A DNA stretch of 64,000 nt from Kitasatospora indigofera (GTDB lineage: Bacteria > Actinomycetota > Actinomycetes > Streptomycetales > Streptomycetaceae): assembly GCF_014655955.1 (NCBI RefSeq), contig NZ_BNBO01000039.1, positions 1-64,000 of the forward strand, read 5' to 3'. The translations under genes were made by a program, and so were the position numbers. Of the stretch, positions 41,079-49,985 are shown in pieces (positions within the stretch are counted from its first letter, which is position 1; every line of letters starts with the position of its first letter). Under the pieces are notes generated by a model, which was not told where the DNA came from, did no database searches, and was given only the letters and a program-made list of their open reading frames with translations.

Positions 41079-41378
41079 TCAGGACGCCGGGGTGCCGCCG
41101 GCCCGCTCCTCGACGTACTCGCGGAGCCGCTCCGTGTCGAGCGTGCCCTGGAGCCGGAAGGCCCTGGGGAACGCCCGGCGGCGGACCGCGAGGTCGAGGC
41201 AGGTCGGGTCGAGGTGCAGGTGCGCACCCCTACCCGGCAGTGCGCCGCGGGGATCGGGGACGCAGACGCCCTCGATCGCCGTGACACGCAACAGCTGGTG
41301 CTTGGCCGCTCGCTTGCGGCAGCCCACGCAGGTGCGCTCCGGGCGTGCTCGGACATGCGTCCGGCCAGACGAAGGCAA
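41079..41378 (-). CDS. ylxR: YlxR family RNA-binding protein
   Basis: A 99-residue DUF448/YlxR protein encoded in the nusA-infB operon. It has the ERTCVGCRKR motif near the N-terminus and the PDPRGALPGRGAHLH segment with the GRGA signature. YlxR homologues bind RNA or modulate nucleoid and RNase P functions. The start is TTG (41376-41378), chosen because GGAGGGG lies 5 bases upstream. It follows nusA by 78 bases, with infB 253 bases downstream. Confidence 0.92.
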   Translation of the reverse strand: MPSSGRTHVRARPERTCVGCRKRAAKHQLLRVTAIEGVCVPDPRGALPGRGAHLHLDPTCLDLAVRRRAFPRAFRLQGTLDTERLREYVEERAGGTPAS

Positions 41379-41456
41379 GTCTACCCCTCCGAAGGGACAT
41401 GGTGCCGCCCCGCCGATCCGGGCGGGACGGCACGGCGACTCGGACCGGTGCGGACC

Positions 41457-42482
41457 CTACTCGCCCGCGGGCTCCCGGCCGTCGTTCTCGGGCCGGCCCT
41501 CGGGCTGGCCCTCGGTGTCCGGCCGGATGTCGATCCGCCAGCCGGTGAGGCGGGCGGCCAGGCGGGCGTTCTGCCCCTCCTTGCCGATCGCCAGCGACAG
41601 CTGGTAGTCCGGCACGATCACCCGTGCGGAGCGCTGGTTGTAGTCGACGATCTCGACCTTCGTCACCCGCGCGGGGGACAGCGCCGCGGCGACCATCTCG
41701 GCCGGGTCCTCCGACCAGTCGACGATGTCGATCTTCTCGCCGTGCAGCTCGGCCATCACGTTGCGGACCCGGCTGCCGACCGGGCCGATGCAGGCGCCCT
41801 TGGCGTTCAGGCCCTGGCGGCGCGACCAGACGGCGATCTTGGTGCGGTGGCCGGCCTCGCGGGCGATCGCGGCGATCTCGACGCTGCCGTCGGCGATCTC
41901 CGGGACCTCCAGCGCGAACAGCTTGCGCACCAGGTTGGGGTGCGTCCGCGAGAGCGTCACCGACGCACCGCGGACACCGCGGCGCACGGCCACCACGTAG
42001 CACTTGAGCCGGGTGCCGTGCTTGTAGTCCTCGCCCGGCACCTGCTCCTGCGGAGGCAGGATGGCCTCCAGCTTGCCGATGTCGACCAGGATGTTCTTGG
42101 GGTCGTTGCCCTGCTGGACGACACCGGTGACGATGTCGCCCTCCTTGCCCGCGTACTCGCCGAAGGTCTGGTCGTCGGCGGCGTCGCGCAGCCGCTGCAG
42201 GATGACCTGCTTGGCGGTGCTGGCGGCGATCCGGCCGAAGCCGCTCGGGGTGTCGTCGAACTCCTTGGGCTCGACGCCCTCGTCCAGCTCGGTCGCGTCC
42301 TCCAGCGCCCACACCGTCACGTGGCCGCTCTTGCGGTCCAGCTCGACGCGCGCCCGGCGGCGCGAGCCCTCGGTGCGGTGGTACGCGATGAGGAGGGCCG
42401 ACTCGATCGACTCGACCAGCAGGTCGAAGGGGATGTTCTTCTCGGTAACCAGCCCACGCAGGGCGCTCATGTCGATGTCCAC
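41457..42482 (-). CDS. nusA: Transcription termination/antitermination factor NusA
   Basis: Binds RNA polymerase and nascent RNA, modulating pausing, termination and rRNA antitermination. The 341-residue protein has the N-terminal polymerase-binding domain, an S1 domain (EGDIVTGVVQQG), and two KH domains (ACIGPVGSRVRNVMAEL and QLSLAIGKEGQNARLAARLTGW). It lacks the C-terminal acidic repeats of proteobacterial NusA, as is normal for actinobacteria. The GTG at 42480-42482 has GGAGG 8 bases upstream. It follows rimP by 86 bases. Confidence 0.96.
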   Translation of the reverse strand: MDIDMSALRGLVTEKNIPFDLLVESIESALLIAYHRTEGSRRRARVELDRKSGHVTVWALEDATELDEGVEPKEFDDTPSGFGRIAASTAKQVILQRLRDAADDQTFGEYAGKEGDIVTGVVQQGNDPKNILVDIGKLEAILPPQEQVPGEDYKHGTRLKCYVVAVRRGVRGASVTLSRTHPNLVRKLFALEVPEIADGSVEIAAIAREAGHRTKIAVWSRRQGLNAKGACIGPVGSRVRNVMAELHGEKIDIVDWSEDPAEMVAAALSPARVTKVEIVDYNQRSARVIVPDYQLSLAIGKEGQNARLAARLTGWRIDIRPDTEGQPEGRPENDGREPAGE

Positions 42483-42568
42483 GGCTACGCCTCCTCGTCC
42501 TTCTTCACGTTCATGGTGCGGATGGTGCGGAGGTCGTCACTCCGCGTCCCCGTCGCCGGGGCGTCGTC

Positions 42569-43165
42569 CTAGTCCTCGTCGGAGGCGTCCTCGGAGCCAC
42601 TGCCGTCCTCGGCGCCGTCGCCGGCGTCCTCGGTGTCGTCGTCCTCGGTGTCGTCGAAGTCCGGGGCCTCGTCCAGGAGCTTCTCGTCCTTGCGGTTGAA
42701 CTCCACCTGGACGCGCGCCTTGGCCACCTCGGTGTACTCCAGACGGCGCTCCTTGGCCTTGCCGCGGCCCTTCACCGGCTGCACCTCGACCAGCGCGCCG
42801 TCCTCGTCGGCCGACAGCACCCGGGCGACGATCTCGGTGCCGTCCGCGAGCTGCGCCTTGACCAGCCGGCCCTCGGCCCGGCGCCAGTGGCGGGGCTCGG
42901 TGAGGGTGCGCTCGGCACCCGGGGAACCGACCTCCAGCACGTACGCGCCGCTGCCCATCACGTCGGACTCGTCCAGCGCCTCGCCGACCAGGCGGCTGAA
43001 CTCGGCGATGGTGTCGAGGTCCACGCCGCCGTCGGCGTCCACGTCGACCTGCACCTGGCGGCGGCTGCCGGCCTGGGTGACCTTGACCTCTTCCAGGTCC
43101 AGCCCGGCGCCGGCGGCCAGCGGCTCCAGCAACGCACGCAGCCGGTCGATCTGGGTGGTGCTCAT
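42569..43165 (-). CDS. rimP: Ribosome maturation factor RimP
   Basis: 30S assembly factor and first gene of the rimP-nusA-ylxR-infB unit. The N-terminal domain has GLDLEEVKVTQAGSRRQVQVDVD and the second has YVLEVGSPGAERTLTEPRHW, given in part. The last 40 residues are almost entirely Asp/Glu/Gly/Ser (ends SEDASDED), an acidic tail seen in several streptomycete RimP proteins. The ATG at 43163-43165 has GGAG 8 bases upstream. It is divergent from a lipoprotein gene over 285 bases, where I see a TATGAC-like -10 near the rimP side but no clear -35. Confidence 0.94.
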   Translation of the reverse strand: MSTTQIDRLRALLEPLAAGAGLDLEEVKVTQAGSRRQVQVDVDADGGVDLDTIAEFSRLVGEALDESDVMGSGAYVLEVGSPGAERTLTEPRHWRRAEGRLVKAQLADGTEIVARVLSADEDGALVEVQPVKGRGKAKERRLEYTEVAKARVQVEFNRKDEKLLDEAPDFDDTEDDDTEDAGDGAEDGSGSEDASDED

Positions 43166-43450
43166 CCGGGTGACTCCTCGGCCGCGTCTGCTGTTGTCAG
43201 AAGGTCATACTGCATGGCCTCCGGGGTGTTCCCCCACAGGGCGCATCGCAGCAACTCGGGCCAAAGCCTATCCGGTCAACCCCCGAACCACCGATTCCGG
43301 ACGGCCCGCCGCCCAGGCCCCCCGGGGGCACTGCGAGCAAGGTCACACCCCGCGCCCGGTCCCCGAAGCGTGTCCGGGGGCGTGTGGATTCTGTAATCAT
43401 TCACGCCATCGGGAGTGGAGGCACTCCCCCACGAGCCGGGAGACCCACCG

Positions 43451-44644
43451 ATGCAGCGCCGCCGCCGACGGACCACCCTGGCCCTCGGGCTGCTCGCCGC
43501 CGCCACGGTCCTGACCGCCTGCACCGGCTCCGGCCACAAGGACGGGGGCGAGCAGCGGCAGGCCGACCCCGACCTGCCGGTGCGCACCCGCGCGGTGGCG
43601 GCCACCGACGCCCTGCTCGCCGCCTACGACACCGTCATCGCCGGGCCGGGCGCGGGGCGGGCCGGCGAGCTGCAGCCGCTGCGCGCGGAGCTGCTCCGGC
43701 ACCGGGCCGCCTTCGCCGAGGGGCTGCCGAGCGCCGCGCCGACCGCCGGCGGCAGCGCCACCGGCAGCACGGCCGGTGCCACGGCCGGCAGCTCCGGCCC
43801 CGCCACCGCCACCACCACAACCGCCGCCACCACCACCACCACCACCACCACCGGCGCGGACCCGACCGCCGCCGCCGTCACCACCGTGGCCGAGCTCGGC
43901 GCCGCCGAGCGGCGCACCGCCCAGGCCAGGCTCGCGGACCTGCCCGCCGCCTCCCCGGACCTGGCCCGGCTGCTCGCCTCGGTCTCCGCCTCGGACGCGC
44001 TGCACGCCGTCGCGCTCGGCGACACCACCCCGGTGACGGCCGCCGCGCCCGCCCCGGCCGCCTCCGCGTCCGCGTCGCCGTCCGGACCGACCGGAACTGC
44101 CGCCTCCACCGCCGCCTCCCCGACCGGCTCCACCGCCCCGGCCACCGCGCCCGGCACGGGCACGCCGGCCGCGAGCGCCGCACCGCTGCCCGACGGGACG
44201 GCCACCGCCCTGCAGAGCGCGCTGGCCGCCGAGCACGCCGCCGTGTACGGCTACGGCGTGGTCGGCGCCAAGCTCCCCGACGACCAGCAGCGCACCGACG
44301 CGCGGACCGCCTTCGCCACCCACGAGGCCCGGCGCGACACCTGGCGCCGGCTGCTGGCCGGGTCGGGCGCCACCCCCGGCGCGGCCGCCGCCGGCTACCA
44401 GCTCCCCTTCGCGGTGGCCGACGCGGCCGGCGCCGCCCGGCTGGCCGCCCACATCGAGGCCCGGCTGACCGACGTCTACGGGGAGCTGGTGGCCGCCCTG
44501 CCCGCCGACCGGCGGGTCACCGCCGCCGACGCACTGCGCGGCACCGCCCTGCAGGCCCGCCGCTGGGGCTCCGCCGTCACCGCCTTCCCCGGGCTGCCCG
44601 AGGCGGCCGCCACCGACTCCCCCGCGCCCACCCCGACCGGCTGA
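43451..44644 (+). CDS. Ferritin-like (DUF4439) lipoprotein
   Basis: A 397-residue exported protein. The N-terminus has five arginines then a hydrophobic stretch ending LTAC at about residue 23, a lipobox. The C-terminal ~130 residues (ALQSALAAEHAAVYGYGVVG onwards) form the ferritin-like DUF4439 domain with a Glu-His pair. The middle is low complexity, Ala/Ser/Thr/Pro-rich, including a polythreonine run coded by a CAC/ACC microsatellite. The ATG at 43451 has GGGAG 8 bases upstream. It faces rimP divergently; this neighbourhood is conserved in streptomycetes but its function is unknown to me. Confidence 0.85.
   Translation: MQRRRRRTTLALGLLAAATVLTACTGSGHKDGGEQRQADPDLPVRTRAVAATDALLAAYDTVIAGPGAGRAGELQPLRAELLRHRAAFAEGLPSAAPTAGGSATGSTAGATAGSSGPATATTTTAATTTTTTTTGADPTAAAVTTVAELGAAERRTAQARLADLPAASPDLARLLASVSASDALHAVALGDTTPVTAAAPAPAASASASPSGPTGTAASTAASPTGSTAPATAPGTGTPAASAAPLPDGTATALQSALAAEHAAVYGYGVVGAKLPDDQQRTDARTAFATHEARRDTWRRLLAGSGATPGAAAAGYQLPFAVADAAGAARLAAHIEARLTDVYGELVAALPADRRVTAADALRGTALQARRWGSAVTAFPGLPEAAATDSPAPTPTG
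43827..43853 (+). repeat. CAC trinucleotide microsatellite inside the lipoprotein gene
   Basis: About nine CAC units in a row code for threonines in the linker of the DUF4439 lipoprotein. In-frame length variation would be tolerated. Confidence 0.7.
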
Positions 44645-44738
44645 GCCACCCGGGCGCTTCGCTGACCTGCGGCTTCCCGTTCATGGCCGACAATGGACGG
44701 GTAGTACCACGGGGGAAGCGTTCGACCGGAAGGCCAGC

Positions 44739-45662
44739 ATGTCGGCAGCACCAGCGGGGATCACCGTCCCGCAGCACTTGGCGCGGAGCGTCGGCGCCCG
44801 GCACGGCGCGAGCGGCCGGGCCTGGCTGGAAGGCCTGCCGGAGCGCGTCGGCAGCTACCTCGACCGCTGGGACCTCACGCTGGAACGGGTCCTGGACCCG
44901 GGCGGCCGGCTCAGCCTGATCGGCTACGTCCACCGGGACGACCTCAGCCCCGCCGTGCTCAAGGCCGGGCTGATCACCCCCGAAACCGCCCAGGAGCACG
45001 CCGCCCTCACCCACTGGGCCGGCCGCGGTGCCGTCCTGCTGCTGGCCGCCGAGCCCGCCGAGGGCATGCTGCTGCTGGAACGGCTGCACGGCGAGATCCC
45101 GCTGCGCTCGCTGGCCGAGGCCAAGGCCATGCTGGAGGCGGCCGGCCTGCTCCAGCGGCTGTGGGTGCCGCCCGCCGACGACCACCCGTTCACCGCCGTC
45201 GCCGACCGCGTCCACGCGCTGGCCGAGGGCATCCGCCGCCACCGCGACCTGCCCGGCGCCGCCGACACCCGCCCGCTGGCCGACGAGGCGCTGAGCACCG
45301 CCGAGGGCCTGCTCGGCTCCGCCACCGAGCGGTTCCTGCTGCACGGGGACTTCCACCACGGCAACGTGCTGGCCGCCGACCGCTCGCCCTGGCTGGCGAT
45401 CGACCCCAGGCCGCTGGTCGGCGAACGCGCCTACGACCTGGCCCGGCTCGCCCAGGACCGGCTGGACACCCTGATCGGCTCCCCGGGCCCGCGCGGCGCG
45501 GCCCGCCGCCGGCTGCACCAGCTCGCCGAGGCGGTCGAGGTGGACCACGACCGGCTGCGCGGCTGGACCCTGTTCCGCAGCGTGGCCGCCGGACTGCACA
45601 GCCTGGACGCCGGGGACGCCGGGACGGCCCAGCTCTACCTGGAGTTCGCGGACTGGCTCTGA
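44739..45662 (+). CDS. Aminoglycoside/hydroxyurea phosphotransferase family kinase (APH(6)-like)
   Basis: A protein-kinase-like small-molecule phosphotransferase, 307 residues. The catalytic loop LHGDFHHGNVL puts the base at about Asp204, and the metal-binding segment LAIDPRPLVGERAYD follows. The N-terminal part (RSVGARHGASGRAWLEGLP, SYLDRWDL) resembles the streptomycin 6-kinase/hydroxyurea kinase group. Real substrate is unknown; many chromosomal members give no clear resistance. The ATG at 44739 has GGAAGG 5 bases upstream. Its 3' end overlaps the convergent GNAT gene by 28 bases. Confidence 0.87.
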   Translation: MSAAPAGITVPQHLARSVGARHGASGRAWLEGLPERVGSYLDRWDLTLERVLDPGGRLSLIGYVHRDDLSPAVLKAGLITPETAQEHAALTHWAGRGAVLLLAAEPAEGMLLLERLHGEIPLRSLAEAKAMLEAAGLLQRLWVPPADDHPFTAVADRVHALAEGIRRHRDLPGAADTRPLADEALSTAEGLLGSATERFLLHGDFHHGNVLAADRSPWLAIDPRPLVGERAYDLARLAQDRLDTLIGSPGPRGAARRRLHQLAEAVEVDHDRLRGWTLFRSVAAGLHSLDAGDAGTAQLYLEFADWL

Positions 45663-46210
45663 GCCGTCCGCCCGGGCAGCAGGGGCAGCGTCGCGCCCAT
45701 CACGGCGTACGGGCGGTCGGTGTTCGGGAAGCGCACGGCGCGCGCGAGGTCGCGGTAGCCCAGCGAGCGGTAGAGCCGCCGGGCCGGTGTCTCCGCGTCG
45801 ATCGCCGACAGGATGCTGCGGCGCAGGCCGGAGCCCTCGCACAGCCGCCTGATCAGCCCGCTCCCGATGCCCTGCCCCTGGAACCCCGGCAGCACGTGCA
45901 GCTCGGTGACGGCGAAGACGTCGTCCAGCCAGTCGCCGTGCCCCTGGGCCTCCAGGTGCGGCTGGATCACCGTGCTCCACCAGTGCTCGCGGTGGTTGGG
46001 CATCCCGTACCCGAAGCCGACCAGCCGGCCGCCGCTCATCGCGCCGAGCGCGATCACACCGGGTTGCTGGGCGTGCCGCCCGACGATCTGGAGGCGGACC
46101 GCGACCTCCTCGGCCGTCAGCCCGAAGGCCTGCGCCTGGACCTCCAGCGCGTACGGCGCCCAGGCCGCCAGGTCGATGGACTCGATCATCACCTCGGTGA
46201 GCTGCTCCAT
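45635..46210 (-). CDS. GNAT family N-acetyltransferase
   Basis: A 191-residue acetyltransferase. The acetyl-CoA binding loop is LHVLPGFQGQGIGSGLIRRL, which fits Q/RxxGxG/A. It is followed by LSAIDAETPARRLYRSLGYRD, the usual C-terminal strand and helix. The N-terminal 35 residues have the amphipathic helices of a GNAT fold. Substrate is unknown. The last 28 bases overlap the 3' end of the convergent kinase gene. The ATG at 46210 was taken as the longest start; internal ATG at residue 8 is possible. Confidence 0.85.
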   Translation of the reverse strand: MEQLTEVMIESIDLAAWAPYALEVQAQAFGLTAEEVAVRLQIVGRHAQQPGVIALGAMSGGRLVGFGYGMPNHREHWWSTVIQPHLEAQGHGDWLDDVFAVTELHVLPGFQGQGIGSGLIRRLCEGSGLRRSILSAIDAETPARRLYRSLGYRDLARAVRFPNTDRPYAVMGATLPLLPGRTAQSQSANSR

Positions 46211-46303
46211 GCCCCGGGACGTTACTACCTGGCGCGTCCCGGCGGACCTCGGACCAGCAGGCTCATGGCGTCGCGGCAGCCCGCCCGCGGCCTCGGGACC
46301 GGC

Positions 46304-47197
46304 TCAGAACAGCACGCTCATGAAGGCGCCGACCTCGTGGAACCCGACCCGCCGGTACGCGGCGCGGGCCCGCAGGTTGTAGTCGTTCACGTAGAGCGAG
46401 ACCACCGGCGCGACCTCCCGCAGCGCGAGGTCCAGCACGGCCGCCATCCCGGTGACCGACAGGCCCTGGCCGCGGTGCTCGGGGGCGACCCAGACGCCCT
46501 GGATCTGGCAGGCGCCCCGGGTGACGGCGCCGATCTCGGCCTTGAAGACCACCTGGCCGTCCTCGGAGAACCGGGCGAAGGAGCGGCCCGCGCCGACCAG
46601 TTCGGCGACCCGGGCCTGGTAGAGCAGGCCGCCGTCGCCGGCCAGCGGGGAGACCCCGACCTCCTCGGTGAACATCGCCACGCAGGCCGGCATGACCGCC
46701 TCGACCTCGTTCTTGCGCACCCGGCGCACCAGCGGGTCCGGGGTGACGCCGGCCGCCGGGGTGGTGGCGGCCATCAGCGGCTGGTGGCCGCGGACCTCAC
46801 GGGCCGGGCCCCAGCTGCGCTCCAACAGGGCCCAGAGGGCCGCGGTGGGCCCGGCCGGGCCCACGATCGAGGAGCAGCGGCGGCCCTGGCGGCGGGCCCG
46901 CTCGGCGAAGGCCCGGACGGCCTCCGTCCCGGCGTTGACCAGCACCAGGTTGGCCCCGGCGTAGCAGAGCGACTCCAGGCTGCCGTTCTCGTCGTACCAG
47001 CCCCACATCTCGCCGCCCAGGCGCCAGGGGTCGAGCCCGACGGACTCCACCCGGGTGGCGACGAAGGCGTTGGCGACCGGGTCCCGGTGGAGCACCGCGA
47101 GGGTCTCCGGGAGATCCGGGGCGTCGAGGACGCGGGTGGTCGCCAGGGCGCGTGCGGCCTGGAACGCGCTGGGGAGCATCACACCTCGATCGAGCAT
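46304..47197 (-). CDS. GNAT acetyltransferase with N-terminal DUF4081 domain
   Basis: A 297-residue two-domain protein. The N-terminal half (VLDAPDLPETLAVLHRDPVA, FVATRVESVGLDPWRLGGEM) is the DUF4081 domain. The C-terminal half is a GNAT domain with IQGVWVAPEHRGQGLSVTGM as acetyl-CoA loop and YVNDYNLRARAAYRRVGF. Its location right after ispG is conserved in actinobacteria, from memory. Role and substrate are unknown. A TAGGGT-like -10 near 47235-47240 (minus strand) is a weak promoter candidate after the ispG terminator. Confidence 0.9.
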   Translation of the reverse strand: MLDRGVMLPSAFQAARALATTRVLDAPDLPETLAVLHRDPVANAFVATRVESVGLDPWRLGGEMWGWYDENGSLESLCYAGANLVLVNAGTEAVRAFAERARRQGRRCSSIVGPAGPTAALWALLERSWGPAREVRGHQPLMAATTPAAGVTPDPLVRRVRKNEVEAVMPACVAMFTEEVGVSPLAGDGGLLYQARVAELVGAGRSFARFSEDGQVVFKAEIGAVTRGACQIQGVWVAPEHRGQGLSVTGMAAVLDLALREVAPVVSLYVNDYNLRARAAYRRVGFHEVGAFMSVLF

Positions 47198-47262
47198 CGA
47201 GACAGCACCTCACTGAAAGACTCTTGCCGCACCCTACTCCGTGGCCCCACCCGGATACGGCC

Positions 47263-47292
47263 GCGGGGTCGTCCGTCGACGGACGACCCCGC
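47263..47292 (-). terminator. Terminator of ispG
   Basis: A perfect 13-bp stem (GCGGGGTCGTCCG / CGGACGACCCCGC, loop TCGA) begins 18 bases past the ispG stop. Confidence 0.7.
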
Positions 47293-47310
47293 AGTGGACA
47301 ACGTCGGGGG

Positions 47311-48471
47311 TCAGTCGGCGGCGACCACGGTGGGCGCGCCCGCCTCGACACCCTCGGCCTGCATCAGCTCGGCGAGCTTCAGGGCCTCTTCGATCAGGGT
47401 CTCGACGATCTTCGACTCGGGGACCGTCTTGATGACCTCGCCCTTCACGAAGATCTGTCCCTTGCCGTTGCCGGAGGCGACGCCGAGGTCGGCCTCGCGG
47501 GCCTCGCCCGGACCGTTGACGACGCAGCCCATGACCGCGACGCGCAGCGGCACCTCCATGCCCTCCAGGCCGGCGGTGACCTCCTCGGCGAGCTTGTAGA
47601 CGTCCACCTGGGCACGGCCGCAGGAGGGGCAGGAGACGATCTCCAGGCCGCGCTGGCGCAGGTTCAGCGACTCCAGGATCTGGTTGCCCACCTTGACCTC
47701 CTCGGCCGGCGGGGCCGACAGGGAGACCCGGATGGTGTCGCCGATGCCCTCGGACAGCAGCGCGCCGAAGGCGACCGCGGACTTGATGGTGCCCTGGAAG
47801 GCGGGGCCCGCCTCGGTGACGCCCAGGTGCAGCGGGTAGTCGCAGGCGGCCGCGAGCTGGCGGTAGGCGTTGATCATCACGACCGGGTCGTTGTGCTTGA
47901 CCGAGATCTTGATGTCGCGGAAGTCGTGCTCCTCGAACAGCGAGCACTCCCAGAGCGCGGACTCGACCAGCGCCTCGGGGGTGGCCCGGCCGTACTTCTC
48001 CAGCAGGCGCTTGTCCAGCGAGCCGGCGTTGACGCCGATCCGGATCGGGACGCCGGCGTCCTTGGCCGCCTTGGCGATCTCGCCGACCTTGTCGTCGAAC
48101 TGCTTGATGTTGCCCGGGTTGACCCGGACCGCGGCGCAGCCGGCGTCGATCGCCGCGAAGACGTACTTCGGCTGGAAGTGGATGTCCGCGATCACCGGGA
48201 TGCCCGACTTCTTGGCGATGACCGGCAGCGCGTCGGCGTCGTCCTGGGTGGGCACGGCCACCCGGACGATCTGGCAGCCGGAGGCCGTCAGCTCGGCGAT
48301 CTGCTGGAGGGTCGCGTTGATGTCGGCGGTGACGGTGGTCGTCATCGACTGGACGGAGATCGGGGCGTCGCCACCCACCGGAACGTTGCCGACCATGATC
48401 TGCCGCGAGACGCGGCGGGTGGCCAGCGGCTTGAGCGGCAGGGACGGAATACCGAGCGAGATCGCGGTCAT
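47311..48471 (-). CDS. ispG: 4-hydroxy-3-methylbut-2-en-1-yl diphosphate synthase (flavodoxin)
   Basis: Iron-sulfur enzyme of the MEP isoprenoid pathway. The 386-residue product has the TIM-barrel segment PISVQSMTTTVTADINATLQ and ADIHFQPKYVFAAIDAG, given in part. The cluster ligands are in CPSCGRAQVD and GCVVNGPGEAREADLG. The ATG at 48469-48471 is preceded only by a weak GGGGAA; the frame is open far upstream but that part is low complexity. It lies downstream of the site-2 protease gene and of dxr, another MEP enzyme. Confidence 0.95.
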   Translation of the reverse strand: MTAISLGIPSLPLKPLATRRVSRQIMVGNVPVGGDAPISVQSMTTTVTADINATLQQIAELTASGCQIVRVAVPTQDDADALPVIAKKSGIPVIADIHFQPKYVFAAIDAGCAAVRVNPGNIKQFDDKVGEIAKAAKDAGVPIRIGVNAGSLDKRLLEKYGRATPEALVESALWECSLFEEHDFRDIKISVKHNDPVVMINAYRQLAAACDYPLHLGVTEAGPAFQGTIKSAVAFGALLSEGIGDTIRVSLSAPPAEEVKVGNQILESLNLRQRGLEIVSCPSCGRAQVDVYKLAEEVTAGLEGMEVPLRVAVMGCVVNGPGEAREADLGVASGNGKGQIFVKGEVIKTVPESKIVETLIEEALKLAELMQAEGVEAGAPTVVAAD

Positions 48472-48526
48472 GTGCGCAGGGTTCCCCGGGGTTGAGGTGG
48501 GTGGTCCGGCCGCTTGCGGTGGCCGG

Positions 48527-48556
48527 GCCGGGTGCGCAGACGTACGCGCACCCGGC
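48527..48556 (-). terminator. Hairpin between the site-2 protease gene and ispG
   Basis: An 11-bp perfect stem (GCCGGGTGCGC / GCGCACCCGGC, 8-base loop) lies 54 bases past the protease stop and 56 before the ispG start. It may terminate or attenuate. Confidence 0.5.
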
Positions 48557-48610
48557 GTCCAACGGTACGGCACCTGCGGGCGGGGGAGCACACCCGCCCG
48601 CCGGGGCGCG

Positions 48611-49915
48611 TCAGGTGATCTTGACCGGGTTGACCAGGTCGGCGACCAGGACCAGCAGGGTGAAGCCGATGAAGATGCTCGCCACCACGTACGCGGCCGG
48701 CATCAGCTTCGCCACGTCGAACGGACCGGGGTCGGCGCGTCGCAGCAGCTTGGCGATCCGGCGCCGGACCGACTCCCAGAGCGCGCCGGCGATGTGGCCG
48801 CCGTCCAGCGGGAGCAGCGGCAGCATGTTGAACAGGAACAGCGACAGGTTGATGCCGGCCAGCAGGTTCACCATGAAGGCGATCCGCTGGGAGGCCGGGA
48901 TCTCCAGGGCGAAGACGTCGCCGCCGATCCGGGCCGCGCCGACCATGCCGATCGGCGAGTCGGCGTCCCGCGGGGTGCCGTCGACGATCGAGTGCCACAG
49001 GCCCGGGATCTTGCCCGGCAGGGCCACCAGCGACTTCACCCCGGTCTCGGCGTTGGTGTACATCCGGTCGACGCTGTCGGTGAAGCCCAGCTGGACCACC
49101 CCGCTGGCCGGGACGAACCCGAGGAAGCCCGCCTCCACCGTCTGCCCCTTGAGCGGCAGGCCGCTGCCGTCGTACTTCTGGACCTGGTTGACGCCGATGG
49201 TCGGGGTGAGGGTGATCTGCTGCCCGTCGCGCTCGACCACCACCGGCACCGTGCGGCCGGCGGACTTGCGGATGTCCGCCTGGAGCTCGTCGTAGTCGTG
49301 GATCCGGTCCCCGCCGAAGGACAGCACGGTGTCGCCGGCCCGCAGCCCGGCGGCGGCCGCCGGGGAGGCGGCCGCGCCGTCCGGGCAGGTGTCGGTGGGC
49401 TGGCTGGCCGGCACCACGCACTGGGACACCGACTTCACCGTCGGGACGGACATCTGGACGCCGAAGCCCATCATCACGGTCAGGAACAGCGCGATCGCCA
49501 GGATCAGGTTCATGAACGGGCCGGCGAACATCACGATGACGCGCTTCCACGGCTTGCGGGTGTAGAACAGCCGCTGCTCGTCGCCGTCCTGCAGCTCCTC
49601 GTAGGAGGCCTCGCGGGCGTCCTCGATCATCGAGCGCCAGGGCGAGCTGCTGCGCTGGGTGATCCGGCCGTCCTTGCCCGGCGGGAACATCCCGATCATC
49701 CGGATGTACCCGCCGAGCGGGACCGCCTTGATGCCGTACTCGGTCTCGCCCTTCTTGCGGGACCAGACCGTCGGGCCGAAGCCGACCATGTACTGGGGCA
49801 CCCGGATGCCGAAGACCTTGGCCCAGGACAGGTGCCCGAGTTCGTGCCAGGCGATCGAGAACAGCAGCCCGACCGCGAAGACCACCAGGCCGATTCCCCA
49901 CATCACTGCCGTCAC
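48611..49915 (-). CDS. Site-2 protease (M50, RseP/Rip1-like) zinc metalloprotease
   Basis: Intramembrane protease that cleaves anti-sigma factors and other membrane proteins. HELGH at residues 24-28 lies in the first membrane helix and the third ligand in LLPLDGGH near the C-terminus. A PDZ domain is in between (AGLRAGDTVLSFGGDRI). There are about four hydrophobic helices and 434 residues. The GTG at 49913-49915 has GGAGG 7 bases upstream. It sits between dxr and ispG, as in other actinobacteria. It might act on the membrane partner of the sigma factor at 19354, but nothing here proves it. Confidence 0.94.
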   Translation of the reverse strand: MTAVMWGIGLVVFAVGLLFSIAWHELGHLSWAKVFGIRVPQYMVGFGPTVWSRKKGETEYGIKAVPLGGYIRMIGMFPPGKDGRITQRSSSPWRSMIEDAREASYEELQDGDEQRLFYTRKPWKRVIVMFAGPFMNLILAIALFLTVMMGFGVQMSVPTVKSVSQCVVPASQPTDTCPDGAAASPAAAAGLRAGDTVLSFGGDRIHDYDELQADIRKSAGRTVPVVVERDGQQITLTPTIGVNQVQKYDGSGLPLKGQTVEAGFLGFVPASGVVQLGFTDSVDRMYTNAETGVKSLVALPGKIPGLWHSIVDGTPRDADSPIGMVGAARIGGDVFALEIPASQRIAFMVNLLAGINLSLFLFNMLPLLPLDGGHIAGALWESVRRRIAKLLRRADPGPFDVAKLMPAAYVVASIFIGFTLLVLVADLVNPVKIT

Positions 49916-49985
49916 CGCTGGTCCTCCGTCATGCCGCTCAGTCCACCCATCGGGTCCGTACCGTCCGTGTCGTCCCTACGGCGCG

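Noticed and set aside
43384..44919. 511-codon alternative frame over the lipoprotein gene
   Set aside because: Arg/His-rich shadow frame; the chosen frame has a lipobox, a ribosome binding site and a ferritin-like domain.
44739..45662. Calling this a true aminoglycoside resistance gene
   Set aside because: Only family-level kinase motifs are visible; chromosomal members of this group often have other or unknown substrates.
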